From the NCBI GenBank assembly GCA_947173945.1, contig CAMWGV010000008.1:1-64000 (forward strand): DNA of 64,000 bases. The letters run 5' to 3'. Both the position numbers and the translations under genes were made by a program. Below the pieces are notes generated by a model that saw nothing but the letters and a program-made list of their open reading frames with translations, had not been told where the DNA came from and did no database searches. Shown here in pieces: positions 38,701 to 47,836 of this stretch (positions are counted from its first letter, which is position 1; each line of letters begins with the position of its first letter). This stretch comes from an uncultured Lachnospiraceae bacterium (lineage in GTDB: Bacteria > Bacillota > Clostridia > Lachnospirales > Lachnospiraceae).

Positions 38701-40927
38701 TACAATGCAGGATAAGGCTAAATCAGGTATATATATAAGAAAGCTTGATGACAAGTATGATGACCTTATAGGCGCAGAGCTTACAATATATGAGGGCGAT
38801 GACAGAACTTCGCCTGTTGCAAGCTGGAAGTCCGCAAGAACACCTAAAAAGTTTGTTGTAGGAACGGGTGATGGAGAACTTCATCGCAACACAGAGTATG
38901 TACTTATTGAGACGGGAGTACCGGTAGGATATGTAAAGGCAGCCGACATTAAATTTACGGTTGATGATGGCGGACAAATTACAATTATATCAGGAGGAAA
39001 CGACGATACTCTCAACGATGATAAGGATACAATTAACGTGATTGATAAGAAGCTTGAACTCAAGCTCAAGAAGACTGATGCGTATGGCTTTATATTAAAG
39101 GGTGCTACGCTTAAGCTTTCCGTATATGATGAGCAGAATTACTGTGCAGATGAGGAAAATGTAATACTGGAGGAAGTAGTCACCGGAAATAGTGTTATAT
39201 CTGTAGATTATAAGCTTCTCACTGCAGGAACAATGTATATACTGGAAGAGCTTCATGCACCGGCAGGATTTATGGAAGCAGATTCTATTGTCTTTGAGAT
39301 TGATGCAAAGGGAACTGTTACAAGAAAATATACGATACAAAATGGGCATCCTGTGGCTGACAATACATACGTGGCTGACAATACCATAGTCATGGAGGAT
39401 GAAGAATCAGGCTTAAGTGTAGGAAAGATAGACAAGGCAAGTCCAGATGGTGAGCCAATCTATGTTGCAGGCTCTACGCTTCAGCTTACAACTGTTGATG
39501 ATCCTGAATTCAGAGATGAATTCTTTGTAACAAAGGTATGGGAGAGCGAAGAATATCCTATGAATTGGTCGATAAACGACTTTACGCCAGGCTGTAAATA
39601 TATCCTGACGGAAATCGGAGCACCGGATGGATATGCTTATACAGATCCGATAGAGTTTATGGTGGAAGAGGATACACATGACATTGTTATAGAAACAATT
39701 CCGCAGGAAAACCGTACCGTATTTATTGCAGATGCGAAGATAAACCTCAATGTTGCAAAGGTGGATGCTGTTACGAATCAACCTCTTGCCGGAGCAAAAT
39801 TTGAGATACTTGATGCAGATAAGAAGGTTGTGGCAAGCTGGATTAGTACAAACAAAGTCAAATCTGTTGACACATCAAAGCTCCTTGCAGGTGGCTCGGA
39901 TACAGCAGATTACATGGTTTACACGCTCCATGAAGCAGCAGCTCCGAAAGGATATCAGGTTGCAGAGGATGTAACGTTTGCAATAGACAGAGATGGATAC
40001 ATGTTCACAGTAACTACCGGAGATGACGGAGCAGAGGTTTATACGCCTATCTCAACAACAGTGGGCGAAGCCATAATAAATCTGATAAAGATATCGGATG
40101 AACCGCAGACTGTTATCCGCAAGCAGGATGTAAACGGCAAAAATGTTTCAGGGGCAGAACTTACTATTTATGCAAAGGACGAGAGCAGTAGTTTTGAGCC
40201 TATAACATGGAATACTTCTGAAACACCTGTTATGTATATTGACACAGACAAATTTACCGTTTCTGAGAAATATATCATTCAGGAGAAGGGAACACCTTCA
40301 GGATATACATATGCCGGAAACATTGAATTTTACTATGATGTAGACGGAAATCTTTTCATAGATGGTACACAGAGTGATACAAGAACCATTACTATGATAA
40401 ATAAAAAGATTAATGTTGTAATAAGTAAACAGGATTCGGAAAGCGGAAATGAGCTTAAGGGAGCAACACTTTCTATTAAGAACAGCGATGATGAGGTTAT
40501 TTACACATATGAATCCAATGGTAAGCCAAAGCTTATACCGGCAGATACATTTAGTGTAAGTTCTGAGGGACTCACATACTATGTTCTTGAGGAGACGAAA
40601 GCACCTAAGGGCTATAAAATAGCAAAGCCGATTAACTTTGCCCTTGACAGTGCAGGAAATATTTACATAAAAAATTCAAAGGGTAAATATGTGCCTGTGT
40701 CTTCTGAGGATGGAATGCTTATCATGGAGGACGACAGGGAAGAGGAAACTACGACGGAGGAAACTACAACAGAGGAAACCACAACGGAGCAAACCCCGCC
40801 GGAGATAGAACCTCCAAAGCCGGAGGGACCGAATACGGGAGACAATGTACCTGTACCATTCATATTTATGACAGGCATACTTGCACTCGGTGGAATCATA
40901 TTTATACTTAAGAAGAAAAAACGATAG
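32798..40927 (+). CDS. Giant wall-anchored adhesin with SpaA/Cna-B repeats
   Basis: 2709 aa. Signal peptide about 1-40 (cleavage likely after LGA). Residues 45 to about 900 form several collagen-adhesin-type Ig-like domains (repeated TITWTVVIN / HTLTWNITVN patterns). About 16 SpaA-like prealbumin repeats of roughly 108 residues follow (904 to about 2640). Each starts with a Lys near KxD, continues with GAxFxL and ends with an E-box such as ETxAPxGY; these Lys and Glu residues suit isopeptide cross-links. A Glu/Thr stalk, sorting motif GPNTG (2677-2681, not LPxTG), membrane segment and KKKKR tail close the protein. AAGGAG precedes the ATG. No sortase gene is in the window. Likely a host or substrate adhesin. 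Confidence 0.92.
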   Translation: MKKISNCLKMKSSRKRIVALMLALLMVVTLIPSSLKALGAEADLFTGNNISMDSFELGATYQDENGKTQAIVIENGGDYTLPYDATVDLNMHFQVKDASAIDGNTDYIYTVPNGIRVDVDEEKPLVTSTGKTIGTVNISSSGKLTFNFDENELNGGDGVEFYVGFNGGFSSDFEEDGHKAQISFPTGAGNYTFGVTSEGKTEQGDDDNVKDVEVYKSGSLEIVDGKRYIKWNVQLNGGGRDSFGGQIIDNLPANVKYVDYNSLPASLKGAYAGGYPGVSNNIDDGAVEVNAQVNGNKLTIDVSNCNAYWTSDVTFYTEVLDSAFGETITNGTAITVDNSVVFNPDDDTTPAEGKGRVEIKPDMIRKSASVSGDTITWTVVINSSKFDIGGTTYEDVFGNNIDSIIDGLNGITISGTNATPVQTADGFKIDIPDNTNSTITLTYKTKVKEVTESTKNTAKLIGGDEPSFDVSAEAVVPGANMINKSFAGYDPIAHTLTWNITVNQDSKKLTNVKVTDSFKANGATDWEGTMEYVSVQGAELDPSSDVANGTLVFNLGNISTPVTITVVTKVTGDDAFEKSKGYTNNVELTSKEYPDPIPDEASTWLKLEKVSLISKEGTASSQNDGTITWKVTVNGQKQTPTAYTFEDLLPEKMKYVDGSFRIQEQWYDANPCYRKVNVVKDASGREKISYTFDKTADDKFLGKTDNTFEIIYETVVSDYVAADSNRDYVNHAKMKAEFPGNVTHEDETEATVTTVAGGALDKGFNYKKGNRDVTWNVTINEARTDMSDITNPRLTDRLADYFDYVEGKLYRLDAKGNKTEVPKNDYKVIVVNGMLTVKMPNIGSDCFLFQFTTRFNCLEANLPDDIVNKISLEGDGTFLETTSSSVENVSFSSAIAGATIKRDIQIMKVDKSNHSKVLEGAVFELYLADQQTLIGTATTDENGMAIFVDAGSLLGEVLYLKETEAPEGYKLNEDWIRIDDYDEAHLELDPATGRRYYAKQVENTSDAEENTGTIRVEKRDKADATVKLRGAEFSLYSNAACTALVTKKQTDEKGYVSFSNIPLGNYWLKETASPAGYKLDSTVTMVTITNDGDGVVVKYGADAASLVEVPNGLYIAVNEKAKASLKITKYDSDNKNTKLQGAKFEIYRDENCTSRVASATTDENGIITFDGLVLGRTYYYREVTAPAGYALDPTIRSFVAGSANDRQDVVIERELGNKLQRGGIAIHKTDDAVPTPKELQGVEFTLYSVDAGGNETAYMKNGMVYKVKTNVHGDAQFTDLPFGEYIIKEGSNSGYHPVADIHVTVEDTGFVDIEVVNEIIRFDLEILKLEKDDDDDDSNNKPLAGVRFGVYNDGGASIATKVTDKNGKISFENISIKDYTGDFTIKELSVPDGYIKANDVVIPNAEAREASTNKIAVQRTIKNEKQSGKLLVKKIDSGTDDGLAGAEFNLLDANKLKVATATSMTAEEAMTSGVAGAEEGSVYFENLKYGTYYLVETKAPANGDDIYLLNTIEYKVEITDNVVVTRVIGENNTTTGVIPNEKQKTAAPIVSFWFAKTDGEGEPLAGASFAMQRKLDEAGAWTTIATSVSNADGKVFFRRVSIADDPDTATYRIIETASPTGYAMDKDFVVDIPNKAWFAEEYSDSKTSPLSDANIKRLLENGLNGAEVSVKNDEILGMIQITKTIVNSTAKLEGAEFMLYDVNGNEISGITPKKTNDEGIVLFDKLPVGTYVVKEIGAPKGYTLSTQESRVVITDNTLKKVEFKDSPINLTISKRTLTGATELRGASLELRDSEGTLIDSWVSSTSAHKVKASLLTVGETYTLEEVSAPKGYAYSTKVVFEITETGAIVLNRDESDANASRNGQTIIMRDTPLDVNITKVDENGDPIPGAILEIIDANGVSVAKWTTNGKGYKAGPVLTAPKPGTGVKEYTLVERNAPAGYEIADEIKFTVSSDGTIKDADGHTITGITMQDKAKSGIYIRKLDDKYDDLIGAELTIYEGDDRTSPVASWKSARTPKKFVVGTGDGELHRNTEYVLIETGVPVGYVKAADIKFTVDDGGQITIISGGNDDTLNDDKDTINVIDKKLELKLKKTDAYGFILKGATLKLSVYDEQNYCADEENVILEEVVTGNSVISVDYKLLTAGTMYILEELHAPAGFMEADSIVFEIDAKGTVTRKYTIQNGHPVADNTYVADNTIVMEDEESGLSVGKIDKASPDGEPIYVAGSTLQLTTVDDPEFRDEFFVTKVWESEEYPMNWSINDFTPGCKYILTEIGAPDGYAYTDPIEFMVEEDTHDIVIETIPQENRTVFIADAKINLNVAKVDAVTNQPLAGAKFEILDADKKVVASWISTNKVKSVDTSKLLAGGSDTADYMVYTLHEAAAPKGYQVAEDVTFAIDRDGYMFTVTTGDDGAEVYTPISTTVGEAIINLIKISDEPQTVIRKQDVNGKNVSGAELTIYAKDESSSFEPITWNTSETPVMYIDTDKFTVSEKYIIQEKGTPSGYTYAGNIEFYYDVDGNLFIDGTQSDTRTITMINKKINVVISKQDSESGNELKGATLSIKNSDDEVIYTYESNGKPKLIPADTFSVSSEGLTYYVLEETKAPKGYKIAKPINFALDSAGNIYIKNSKGKYVPVSSEDGMLIMEDDREEETTTEETTTEETTTEQTPPEIEPPKPEGPNTGDNVPVPFIFMTGILALGGIIFILKKKKR

Positions 40928-40938
40928 GATATAAAGGG

Positions 40939-40976
40939 GGCTGTTGCACTATAGTGCAGCAGCCTTCTTTGTTTTT
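40939..40976 (+). terminator. Terminator of the adhesin transcript
   Basis: GGCTGTTGCAC (40939-40949) pairs with GTGCAGCAGCC (40954-40964), followed by TTCTTTGTTTTT. The arm sequence resembles the hairpins after secY and rplQ. Confidence 0.9.
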
Positions 40977-41012
40977 CAAAATGAAAAACTTTACAAATAA
41001 TGAAAAAAGTCC

Positions 41013-41041
41013 TTGCATTATGTGTTCCCTTGTTATATAAT
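41013..41041 (+). promoter_or_regulatory. Main promoter of the S10 ribosomal operon
   Basis: TTGCAT at 41013-41018, 17-bp spacer, TATAAT at 41036-41041. It lies 260 bp upstream of rpsJ, leaving a long untranslated leader. Confidence 0.82.
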
Positions 41042-41047
41042 AGCCAT

Positions 41048-41302
41048 TGCTGTGACATTGATAGCGTGGAAACGAAGGTTGCTGCGTATGTGAGCATAGG
41101 CAGGTTATTTCGCGGAGCGAATGTCAATTAAAGATAACTGGCGACAAGTCACTGTACTTAATACCATCCGCAGGTTATTACCAAAGAGGCGGAGATGACG
41201 TGTGAAGGATTGGAATGACAAAAAACATGACACACACGGGAAAGTTGTACAGTCACCACTTGTCGTACTACTATTAAGTGCGAAAAGGAGGCGGCTTTTT
41301 TT
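41048..41302 (+). promoter_or_regulatory. Structured 5' leader of rpsJ (candidate ribosomal-protein autoregulatory element)
   Basis: About 255 nt of leader with no open frame. A long closing stem joins 41143-41157 with 41247-41264 (GACAAGT...CACTGTAC against GTACAGTCAC...ACTTGTC, with a 3-nt bulge). Smaller pairings lie inside (CCGC with GCGG; CGTGTG with CACACG). The stem ends about 25 nt before the GGAGG site of rpsJ. Feedback by an operon-encoded ribosomal protein is inferred from position and from known leaders of this operon in other bacteria. Confidence 0.65.
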
Positions 41303-41614
41303 ATGGCAAGTCAAATTATGAGAATCACATTGAAGGCATACGATCACAAGTTAATCGATCAGGCTGCAAAGCAGATTATCGAAACTGTAAAGAGTACAGG
41401 AGCAAAGGTTAGCGGACCAGTTCCAATGCCTACAAAGGTTGAGAAGATTACAATCCTCAGAGCTGTTCATAAGTATAAGGATTCAAGAGAGCAGTTTGAG
41501 CAGAGAACTCACAAGAGACTCATTGATGTCTTGACACCATCACAGAAGACTATTGATGCTTTACAGAAGCTTGATATGTCAGCAGGTGTTTATATTGATG
41601 TTAAGATGAAGTAA
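41303..41614 (+). CDS. rpsJ: 30S ribosomal protein S10
   Basis: 103 aa, normal length. S10 of the 30S head, also the NusB partner in transcription antitermination. Diagnostic sequence: [18 protein letters not shown] and [10 protein letters not shown]. First gene of the ribosomal array; AAGGAGG stands before the ATG. A 134-bp gap to rplC follows, unusually wide for this operon. Confidence 0.98.
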   Translation: MASQIMRITLKAYDHKLIDQAAKQIIETVKSTGAKVSGPVPMPTKVEKITILRAVHKYKDSREQFEQRTHKRLIDVLTPSQKTIDALQKLDMSAGVYIDVKMK

Positions 41615-41692
41615 TATTATTTTAAGAAAGAAAATGCAGTAAGTACCTAATTACATTTTATAAGGATATAACCTTGAAAATGAATTTAGTAT

Positions 41693-41715
41693 GATTACCA
41701 TATTATAAGGTAATC
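41693..41715 (+). other. Hairpin in the rpsJ-rplC gap
   Basis: GATTACC (41693-41699) and GGTAATC (41709-41715) are a perfect 7-bp inverted repeat in the 134-bp spacer upstream of rplC. It has no T tail. It may be a processing or control structure. Confidence 0.45.
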
Positions 41716-41748
41716 CGCTGTGAATTAAAATTAGGAGGAAATTTTATA

Positions 41749-42432
41749 ATGAAGAAGGCTATTTTAGCAACAAAAGTCGGAATGACTCAAATCTTCAATG
41801 AAGATGGTGTACTTACACCGGTAACAGTATTAGAGGCTGGTCCATGTGTTGTAACTCAGGTAAAAACAGTTGACAATGACGGTTACGATGCAATTCAGGT
41901 TGGATTCGGCGAAAAGAAAGAAAGAGTTACTACTAAGGATGTTTCAGGTAAGAAAGTTATCAGAAACCCACATGGCGCCGGTAAGGCTGAGGTAGGACAC
42001 TTCAAGAAGGCAGGAACAACACCTAAGAGATATGTAAGAGAATTCAGATTAGAGAACGTTGCAGATTATAATGCAGGTGACGAAATCAAGGCTGATATCT
42101 TTGCAGAAGGTGATAAGATTGATGTTACTGCTAAGTCAAAGGGTAAAGGATATGCGGGCGGTATCAAGAGATACGGCATGAAGTCAGGTCCTTCAGCTCA
42201 CGGTTCTAAATACCATCGTCATGCGGGCTCAAATGGTTCTGCAACTACTCCGGGTAGAGTATTCAAGGGAAAGAAGATGCCTGGACATATGGGTAATGTA
42301 AGAGTTACCGTACAGAATCTTGAGATAGTTAAGATAGATGTTGAAAACAATGTAATCTTGGTAAAGGGCGCAGTTCCGGGACCTAAGAAATCATTAGTAA
42401 TGATTAAGGAAACAGTAAAAACCGGTAAATAA
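41749..42432 (+). CDS. rplC: 50S ribosomal protein L3
   Basis: 227 aa, slightly longer than the B. subtilis protein. Early-assembly protein near the peptidyl-transferase centre. Recognised by [12 protein letters not shown] at the N-terminus and the central loop [15 protein letters not shown], which reaches toward the catalytic centre. TTAGGAGGAA ribosome site. Confidence 0.97.
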   Translation: MKKAILATKVGMTQIFNEDGVLTPVTVLEAGPCVVTQVKTVDNDGYDAIQVGFGEKKERVTTKDVSGKKVIRNPHGAGKAEVGHFKKAGTTPKRYVREFRLENVADYNAGDEIKADIFAEGDKIDVTAKSKGKGYAGGIKRYGMKSGPSAHGSKYHRHAGSNGSATTPGRVFKGKKMPGHMGNVRVTVQNLEIVKIDVENNVILVKGAVPGPKKSLVMIKETVKTGK

Positions 42433-42461
42433 TCGGTTTTTAAGGAAGGAGGAACATATAG

Positions 42462-43082
42462 ATGGCAACAGTAGCTGTTTATAACATCGAAGGTAAGGAA
42501 GTAGATAAGCTTGAGCTTAACGACAACGTATTCGGTGTTGAAATAAATGAACATTTAGTACACATGGCTGTAGTAAGCCAGTTAGCAAATAGTCGTCAGG
42601 GAACTCAGAGTACAAAGACACGTTCTGAGGTATCAGGCGGTGGAAGAAAGCCATGGAGACAGAAGGGAACCGGTCATGCAAGACAGGGTTCAACAAGAGC
42701 TCCACAGTGGACAGGTGGTGGAGTTGTATTTGCTCCAAAGCCAAGAGATTATTCAAAGAAGATGAACAAGAGGGAGAAGCAGATTGCAATCAAGTCTGCG
42801 CTTACTTCAAAGGTTCAGGATTCAAAGCTTATAGTTGTAGATGAGATAAAGCTTGACGAGATTAAGACTTCAAGATTTGTAAAGATACTTGACAATCTTA
42901 AGGCTCCTAAGGCGTTGGTTGTTACTAAGGATAAGGATGAAAAGGTCATTCTTTCAGCAAGAAACATTCCAACAGTAAAGACTGCAATGACAAATTCAAT
43001 TAATGTATATGACATTCTTAAGTATGATTCACTTGTAATCACTAAGGATGCTGTAGCAGCAATCGAGGAGGTGTACGCATAA
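42462..43082 (+). CDS. rplD: 50S ribosomal protein L4
   Basis: 206 aa. L4 lines the exit tunnel; the tunnel loop region [19 protein letters not shown] is intact. In E. coli L4 is the autoregulator of this operon, which makes it one candidate ligand for the rpsJ leader here. Its stop codon overlaps the rplW start by one base, TAATG. Confidence 0.97.
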   Translation: MATVAVYNIEGKEVDKLELNDNVFGVEINEHLVHMAVVSQLANSRQGTQSTKTRSEVSGGGRKPWRQKGTGHARQGSTRAPQWTGGGVVFAPKPRDYSKKMNKREKQIAIKSALTSKVQDSKLIVVDEIKLDEIKTSRFVKILDNLKAPKALVVTKDKDEKVILSARNIPTVKTAMTNSINVYDILKYDSLVITKDAVAAIEEVYA

Positions 43083-43381
43083 TGGCAGATATTAAATATT
43101 ATGACGTTATACAGAAACCGGTTCTTACTGAGAAGAGTATGAACGCTATGGCAGAAAAGAAATACACTTTCCTTGTACATCCGGAAGCAACCAAGACTCA
43201 GATTAAAGAGGCTGTTGAGAAGATGTTTGAGGGAACTAAGGTAGCTAAGGTAAATACCATGAACAACGAGGGAAAGACAAAGAGACGTGGCATGGTATAC
43301 GGTAAGACTGCAAAGACTAAGAAGGCAATTGTTCAGCTTACGGCTGAAAGTGCTGATATAGAGTTATTTGAGGGACTGTAG
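43082..43381 (+). CDS. rplW: 50S ribosomal protein L23
   Basis: 99 aa. L23 sits at the tunnel exit and docks trigger factor and the signal recognition particle. Typical start [15 protein letters not shown] and loop [20 protein letters not shown]. Translationally coupled to rplD. Confidence 0.97.
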   Translation: MADIKYYDVIQKPVLTEKSMNAMAEKKYTFLVHPEATKTQIKEAVEKMFEGTKVAKVNTMNNEGKTKRRGMVYGKTAKTKKAIVQLTAESADIELFEGL

Positions 43382-43406
43382 AATGTAAATCGAAAGGAGA
43401 AAGAAA

Positions 43407-44249
43407 ATGGGAATTAAGACGTATAACCCATATACACCTTCTAGAAGGAACATGACTGGTCTTGATTTTGAGGAGATTACAAAGAGCACTCCTGAGAAGT
43501 CTCTTTTAGCTAAGAAAGCAAAGACAGCCGGTCGTAACAATCAGGGAAAAATCACTGTGAGACATCACGGTGGTGGAAATAGACAAAAATACAGAATCAT
43601 TGATTTCAAGAGAAGAAAAGATGATATACCTGCTAAGGTAGCAGCAATCGAGTATGACCCGAACAGAACTGCTAATATTGCACTTCTTCATTATGTAGAT
43701 GGTGAGAAGGCATACATTATCGCTCCTGTTGGACTTAAGGTTGGCGATGAGCTTATGAACGGCTCAAATGCAGAGGTTAGAATTGGTAACTGCTTACCAC
43801 TTGCTGATATTCCGGTTGGTACCGAAATTCACAACATTGAGCTTTATCCTGGAAAAGGAGCACAGCTTGTTCGTTCAGCAGGTAACTCAGCTCAGCTTAT
43901 GGCTAAGGAAGGCAAATATGCAACACTCCGACTTCCTTCAGGCGAGATGAGAATGGTTCCTATCGTTTGCCGTGCAACAATCGGTCAGGTTGGAAATATT
44001 GAGCACGGACTTGTTAACATTGGTAAGGCTGGACGTAAGCGTCACATGGGTATCAGACCTACAGTAAGAGGTTCTGTTATGAACCCGAATGACCATCCAC
44101 ATGGTGGTGGTGAAGGTAGAACCAGTATTGGTAGACCGGGACCATCTACTCCATGGGGTAAACCGGCACTGGGACTTAAGACCAGAAAGAAGAATAAACA
44201 GTCTAACAAGATGATAATAAGAACAAGAGACGGTAAGAACGTTAAGTAA
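43407..44249 (+). CDS. rplB: 50S ribosomal protein L2
   Basis: 280 aa. Highly conserved 23S rRNA binder close to the peptidyl-transferase centre. [17 protein letters not shown] near the N-terminus and [11 protein letters not shown] near the C-terminus with the functionally important His are intact. GAAAGGAG ribosome site. Confidence 0.98.
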   Translation: MGIKTYNPYTPSRRNMTGLDFEEITKSTPEKSLLAKKAKTAGRNNQGKITVRHHGGGNRQKYRIIDFKRRKDDIPAKVAAIEYDPNRTANIALLHYVDGEKAYIIAPVGLKVGDELMNGSNAEVRIGNCLPLADIPVGTEIHNIELYPGKGAQLVRSAGNSAQLMAKEGKYATLRLPSGEMRMVPIVCRATIGQVGNIEHGLVNIGKAGRKRHMGIRPTVRGSVMNPNDHPHGGGEGRTSIGRPGPSTPWGKPALGLKTRKKNKQSNKMIIRTRDGKNVK

Positions 44250-44260
44250 GGAGGTAACAT

Positions 44261-44542
44261 ATGGCTCGTTCATTAAAAAAAGGACCATTTGCAGATGATT
44301 ATTTATTAAAGAAAATAGATGCGCTGAATGCAGCAAATGACAAGCAGGTTATTAAGACCTGGTCACGTCGCTCAACTATCTTCCCTTCATTTGTAGGTCA
44401 TACAATAGCAGTATATGATGGAAGAAAGCATGTGCCTGTATATGTAACTGAGGATATGGTTGGCCATAAGCTTGGTGAGTTCGTATCAACAAGAACATAC
44501 AGAGGACATGGCAAGGATGAGAAAAAGGGTAAGAAGAGATAA
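44261..44542 (+). CDS. rpsS: 30S ribosomal protein S19
   Basis: 93 aa, normal length. S19 of the 30S head binds with S13. Signature [20 protein letters not shown] and [15 protein letters not shown]. Starts 11 bases after rplB with TAAGGAGG. Confidence 0.98.
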   Translation: MARSLKKGPFADDYLLKKIDALNAANDKQVIKTWSRRSTIFPSFVGHTIAVYDGRKHVPVYVTEDMVGHKLGEFVSTRTYRGHGKDEKKGKKR

Positions 44543-44562
44543 GTTGAAAGGAGGAAACATTC

Positions 44563-44949
44563 ATGGCAAAAGGACATAGATCCCAGATTAAGAGACTCAG
44601 AAATGAGAACAAGGATACAAGACCTAAGGCTACAGTATCTTATGCCAGAGTCTCAGTGACAAAGGCATGCTTCGTATTAGATGCGATAAGAGGCAAGGAT
44701 GTAACTTCAGCACTTGGTATTCTTGCTTATAACAACAGATACGCTTCAAAGGTTATTGAGAAGCTTTTAAAGTCTGCGATTGCAAATGCAGAGAATAACA
44801 ATGGAATGAAGGCAGAGGACCTTTACATTGCGGAATGTTATGCAAATAAAGGACCAACAATGAAGAGAATTCAACCAAGAGCACAGGGTAGAGCTTATAG
44901 AATCGAAAAGAGAACAAGCCACATTACAATTGTGCTGGATGAAAGATAG
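44563..44949 (+). CDS. rplV: 50S ribosomal protein L22
   Basis: 128 aa. Extended-loop protein of the exit tunnel; the loop (MKRIQPRAQGRAYRIEKRTSHI), a known site of macrolide-resistance mutations in other bacteria, shows the usual sequence. AAAGGAGG ribosome site. Confidence 0.97.
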   Translation: MAKGHRSQIKRLRNENKDTRPKATVSYARVSVTKACFVLDAIRGKDVTSALGILAYNNRYASKVIEKLLKSAIANAENNNGMKAEDLYIAECYANKGPTMKRIQPRAQGRAYRIEKRTSHITIVLDER

Positions 44950-44961
44950 GAGGTAAGCAGA

Positions 44962-45627
44962 GTGGGACAGAAGGTTAATCCACATGGTTTAAGAGTTGGA
45001 ATAATCAAGGATTGGGATTCAAAGTGGTATGCAGATACAAAAAACGGTGAATTCGCAACAAACCTTGTTGAAGACTATAAAATCAGAGAGTATTTAAAGA
45101 AAGAGCTTTATGCGGCTAACATTTCTAAAATTGAGATAGAGAGAACAGCAGATCGTGTAAAGGTTAGTGTTTATACTGCAAAGCCTGGTGTCGTAATAGG
45201 TAAGGGCGGAGCCGGTATAGAGAAGGTTAAGGCTAAGGTTCAGAAGCTTACTTCTAAGAAGCTTATCATTGATATTAAGGAAATCAAAAAGCCTGATTTG
45301 GATGCACAGCTTGTTGCAGAGAACATTGCTGCACAGCTTGAGAACCGTATTTCTTTCAGAAGAGCTATGAAGTCATGCATGGGTAGAACTATGAGAGCCG
45401 GTGCACTTGGTATCAAGACTGCATGTTCAGGAAGACTTGGCGGAGCAGATATGGCAAGAACTGAGTTCTACAGTGAGGGTACAATACCTCTTCAGACTCT
45501 TCGTGCTGATATTGATTATGGATTTGCTGAGGCAGATACAACATACGGTAAAGTTGGTGTTAAGACATGGATTTACCATGGAGAAGTACTTCCTACTAAG
45601 GGAAATAAGGAAGGGAGCGATAAATAA
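44962..45627 (+). CDS. rpsC: 30S ribosomal protein S3
   Basis: 221 aa. S3 at the mRNA entry site has helicase-related function. The KH motif [17 protein letters not shown] is intact. GTG start at 44962 after TAGGAGGT. Its stop overlaps the rplP start by one base. Confidence 0.97.
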   Translation: MGQKVNPHGLRVGIIKDWDSKWYADTKNGEFATNLVEDYKIREYLKKELYAANISKIEIERTADRVKVSVYTAKPGVVIGKGGAGIEKVKAKVQKLTSKKLIIDIKEIKKPDLDAQLVAENIAAQLENRISFRRAMKSCMGRTMRAGALGIKTACSGRLGGADMARTEFYSEGTIPLQTLRADIDYGFAEADTTYGKVGVKTWIYHGEVLPTKGNKEGSDK

Positions 45628-46061
45628 TGTTAATGCCTAAAAGAGTTAAGCGTCGTAAGCAGTTCAGAGGTTCTATGGCAGGTAAGGCGCTTAGAGGAAA
45701 TAGAATAACGAATGGTGAGTACGGTATTGTGGCTATGGAGCCTGCATGGATTAAGTCAAACCAGATAGAGGCAGCCCGTATTGCTATGACACGTTATGTA
45801 AAGCGTAATGGTAAAGTTTGGATTAAGATATTCCCTGATAAGCCTGTAACAGCTAAGCCGGCTGAAACACGTATGGGTTCAGGTAAAGGTTCCCTTGAGT
45901 ATTGGGTAGCAGTAGTTAAGCCGGGCAGAGTTCTTTTTGAGATTGCCGGTGTACCTGAGGAAACTGCAAGAGAGGCACTTCGTCTCGCAGTACACAAGTT
46001 ACCATTAAAGTGTAAAATAGTTGCTAAGGCAGATTTAGAAGTTGAAGAGGGAGGTAAATAG
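45627..46061 (+). CDS. rplP: 50S ribosomal protein L16
   Basis: 144 aa. L16 helps form the A site of the 50S subunit. N-terminus [17 protein letters not shown] and conserved core VRMGSGKG-like segment ([17 protein letters not shown]). ATG overlaps the rpsC stop (TAATG). Confidence 0.97.
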   Translation: MLMPKRVKRRKQFRGSMAGKALRGNRITNGEYGIVAMEPAWIKSNQIEAARIAMTRYVKRNGKVWIKIFPDKPVTAKPAETRMGSGKGSLEYWVAVVKPGRVLFEIAGVPEETAREALRLAVHKLPLKCKIVAKADLEVEEGGK

Positions 46062-46063
46062 CA

Positions 46064-46264
46064 GTGAAGCTTAAGGAATACAAAGAAGAATTAAAGGCAA
46101 AATCACTTGAGGATTTACAGAGCGATTTAGTAGCTGCTAAGAAGGAATTATTTAACTTGAGATTCCAGAATGCCACTAATCAGCTTGAAAATACAAGTAG
46201 AATAAAAGATGTCAGAAAGAACATCGCTAGAATTCAGACAATTATAGCCCAGAAGGCTGAGTAA
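46064..46264 (+). CDS. rpmC: 50S ribosomal protein L29
   Basis: 66 aa, small helical protein near the exit tunnel. Pattern [20 protein letters not shown] is diagnostic. GTG start 2 bases after rplP, whose 3' end provides the GGAGG site. Confidence 0.96.
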   Translation: MKLKEYKEELKAKSLEDLQSDLVAAKKELFNLRFQNATNQLENTSRIKDVRKNIARIQTIIAQKAE

Positions 46265-46287
46265 TTATCGTAAAAGGAGGAAATATT

Positions 46288-46542
46288 GTGGACAGAAATC
46301 TGAGAAAAACACGTGTAGGCTTAGTTACAAGTGATAAGATGGATAAGACAATTGTTGTTTCAATCGTTGATAATGTAAAGCATCCTCTTTACGGTAAGAT
46401 TGTAAAGAGAACTTACAAGCTCAAGGCTCATGATGAGAATAATGAGTGTAAGATTGGTGATAGAGTAAGAGTTATGGAGACAAGACCACTTTCAAAGGAT
46501 AAGAGATGGAGACTTGTTGAGATAATTGAGAAGGCTAAGTAA
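46288..46542 (+). CDS. rpsQ: 30S ribosomal protein S17
   Basis: 84 aa OB-fold protein binding 16S rRNA early in assembly. [19 protein letters not shown] and [22 protein letters not shown]-type sequence. GTG start at 46288 after AAAGGAGG. Confidence 0.97.
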   Translation: MDRNLRKTRVGLVTSDKMDKTIVVSIVDNVKHPLYGKIVKRTYKLKAHDENNECKIGDRVRVMETRPLSKDKRWRLVEIIEKAK

Positions 46543-46556
46543 GGGAGGCGTAAACA

Positions 46557-46925
46557 ATGGTTCAGCAGGAAACAAGACTTAAGGTTGCTGATAATACAGG
46601 TGCTAAGGAAATCCTCTGCATCAGAGTATTAGGTGGTTCAACCAGAAGATATGCAAACATCGGCGATATCATCGTTGCCTCTGTTAAAGATGCAACACCA
46701 GGCGGAGTTGTAAAAAAAGGTGACGTTGTTAAGGCGGTAGTAGTACGTTCAAAGAAGGGTGCCCGCCGTAAGGACGGTTCATACATTAAGTTTGATGAGA
46801 ACGCAGCAGTTATTATAAGGGATGACGGAAACCCAAGAGGAACCCGTATATTTGGACCTGTAGCAAGAGAATTAAGAGATAAGAAGTTTATGAAGATCGT
46901 ATCTCTTGCACCAGAAGTATTATAG
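46557..46925 (+). CDS. rplN: 50S ribosomal protein L14
   Basis: 122 aa, exact family length. Subunit-interface protein. [18 protein letters not shown] and the C-terminal [24 protein letters not shown]-type end are diagnostic. GGGAGGCG ribosome site. Confidence 0.98.
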   Translation: MVQQETRLKVADNTGAKEILCIRVLGGSTRRYANIGDIIVASVKDATPGGVVKKGDVVKAVVVRSKKGARRKDGSYIKFDENAAVIIRDDGNPRGTRIFGPVARELRDKKFMKIVSLAPEVL

Positions 46926-46937
46926 GAGGTAAAGACT

Positions 46938-47255
46938 GTGGCAACAATGAAAATCAAAAAAGACGATCTTGTCAAAGTAATTGCCGGCAAGGATAAAGGC
47001 AAAGAAGGAAAAGTATTGGCAGTTGATACTAAGAATAATACAGTATTAGTTGAAGGTGTTAATATTGTTCATAGACACAGCAAGCCTAGCATGCAGAATC
47101 AGCAAGGCGGAATCATAGATAAAGAAGCTCCTATCGATATATCTAACGTAATGTACCTTTATAAGGGTAAGCCGGTAAGAATCGGTTTTACAGGTGAGAA
47201 GAAGGACAAGGTAAGAGTTGCAAAGGTAAACGGCAAGCTCGAAGCCATCGATTAG
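46938..47255 (+). CDS. rplX: 50S ribosomal protein L24
   Basis: 105 aa. Assembly-initiator protein with a KOW motif (DLVKVIAGKDKGKEGKV). GTG start at 46938 after TAGGAGGT; an ATG three codons later is an alternative. Confidence 0.97.
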   Translation: MATMKIKKDDLVKVIAGKDKGKEGKVLAVDTKNNTVLVEGVNIVHRHSKPSMQNQQGGIIDKEAPIDISNVMYLYKGKPVRIGFTGEKKDKVRVAKVNGKLEAID

Positions 47256-47282
47256 GAATTATAGGAAAGGAGGCACAGCAAC

Positions 47283-47822
47283 TTGAGCAGACTTAAGGAT
47301 ATGTATAGCAACGAAATTAAAGATGCTATGACAAAGAAATTCGGATATAAAAATGTTATGCAGGTACCAAAGCTTGAAAAAATCGTAATCAACATGGGTG
47401 TTGGTGAAGCGAGAGAAAATGCTAAGGTATTGGATGCAGCTATAAAGGACCTCGAGACTATAACGGGTCAGAAGGCTGTTGTTACACGTGCGAAGAAGTC
47501 AGTTGCAAACTTCAAGCTCAGAGAGGGTATGCCTATCGGATGTAAGGTAACTCTCAGAGGAGAGAAGATGTATGAGTTCACTGATAGACTTGTAAACCTT
47601 GCACTTCCTCGTGTACGTGATTTTAGAGGTGTTAATCCTAATGCATTTGATGGTAGAGGAAACTACGCACTTGGCGTTAAGGAACAGCTTATTTTCCCGG
47701 AAATTGAGTACGATAAGATTGATAAGGTAAGAGGTATGGACATCATATTTGTTACTACAGCAAATACGGATGAAGAAGCTCGTGAATTATTAGGTCTTTT
47801 CGGTATGCCATTTAAGAAGTAA
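47283..47822 (+). CDS. rplE: 50S ribosomal protein L5
   Basis: 179 aa, exact family length. Binds 5S rRNA in the central protuberance. [16 protein letters not shown] and [20 protein letters not shown] are diagnostic. TTG start at 47283 after AAAGGAGG. Confidence 0.97.
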   Translation: MSRLKDMYSNEIKDAMTKKFGYKNVMQVPKLEKIVINMGVGEARENAKVLDAAIKDLETITGQKAVVTRAKKSVANFKLREGMPIGCKVTLRGEKMYEFTDRLVNLALPRVRDFRGVNPNAFDGRGNYALGVKEQLIFPEIEYDKIDKVRGMDIIFVTTANTDEEARELLGLFGMPFKK

Positions 47823-47836
47823 TAGGAGGGATTAAC

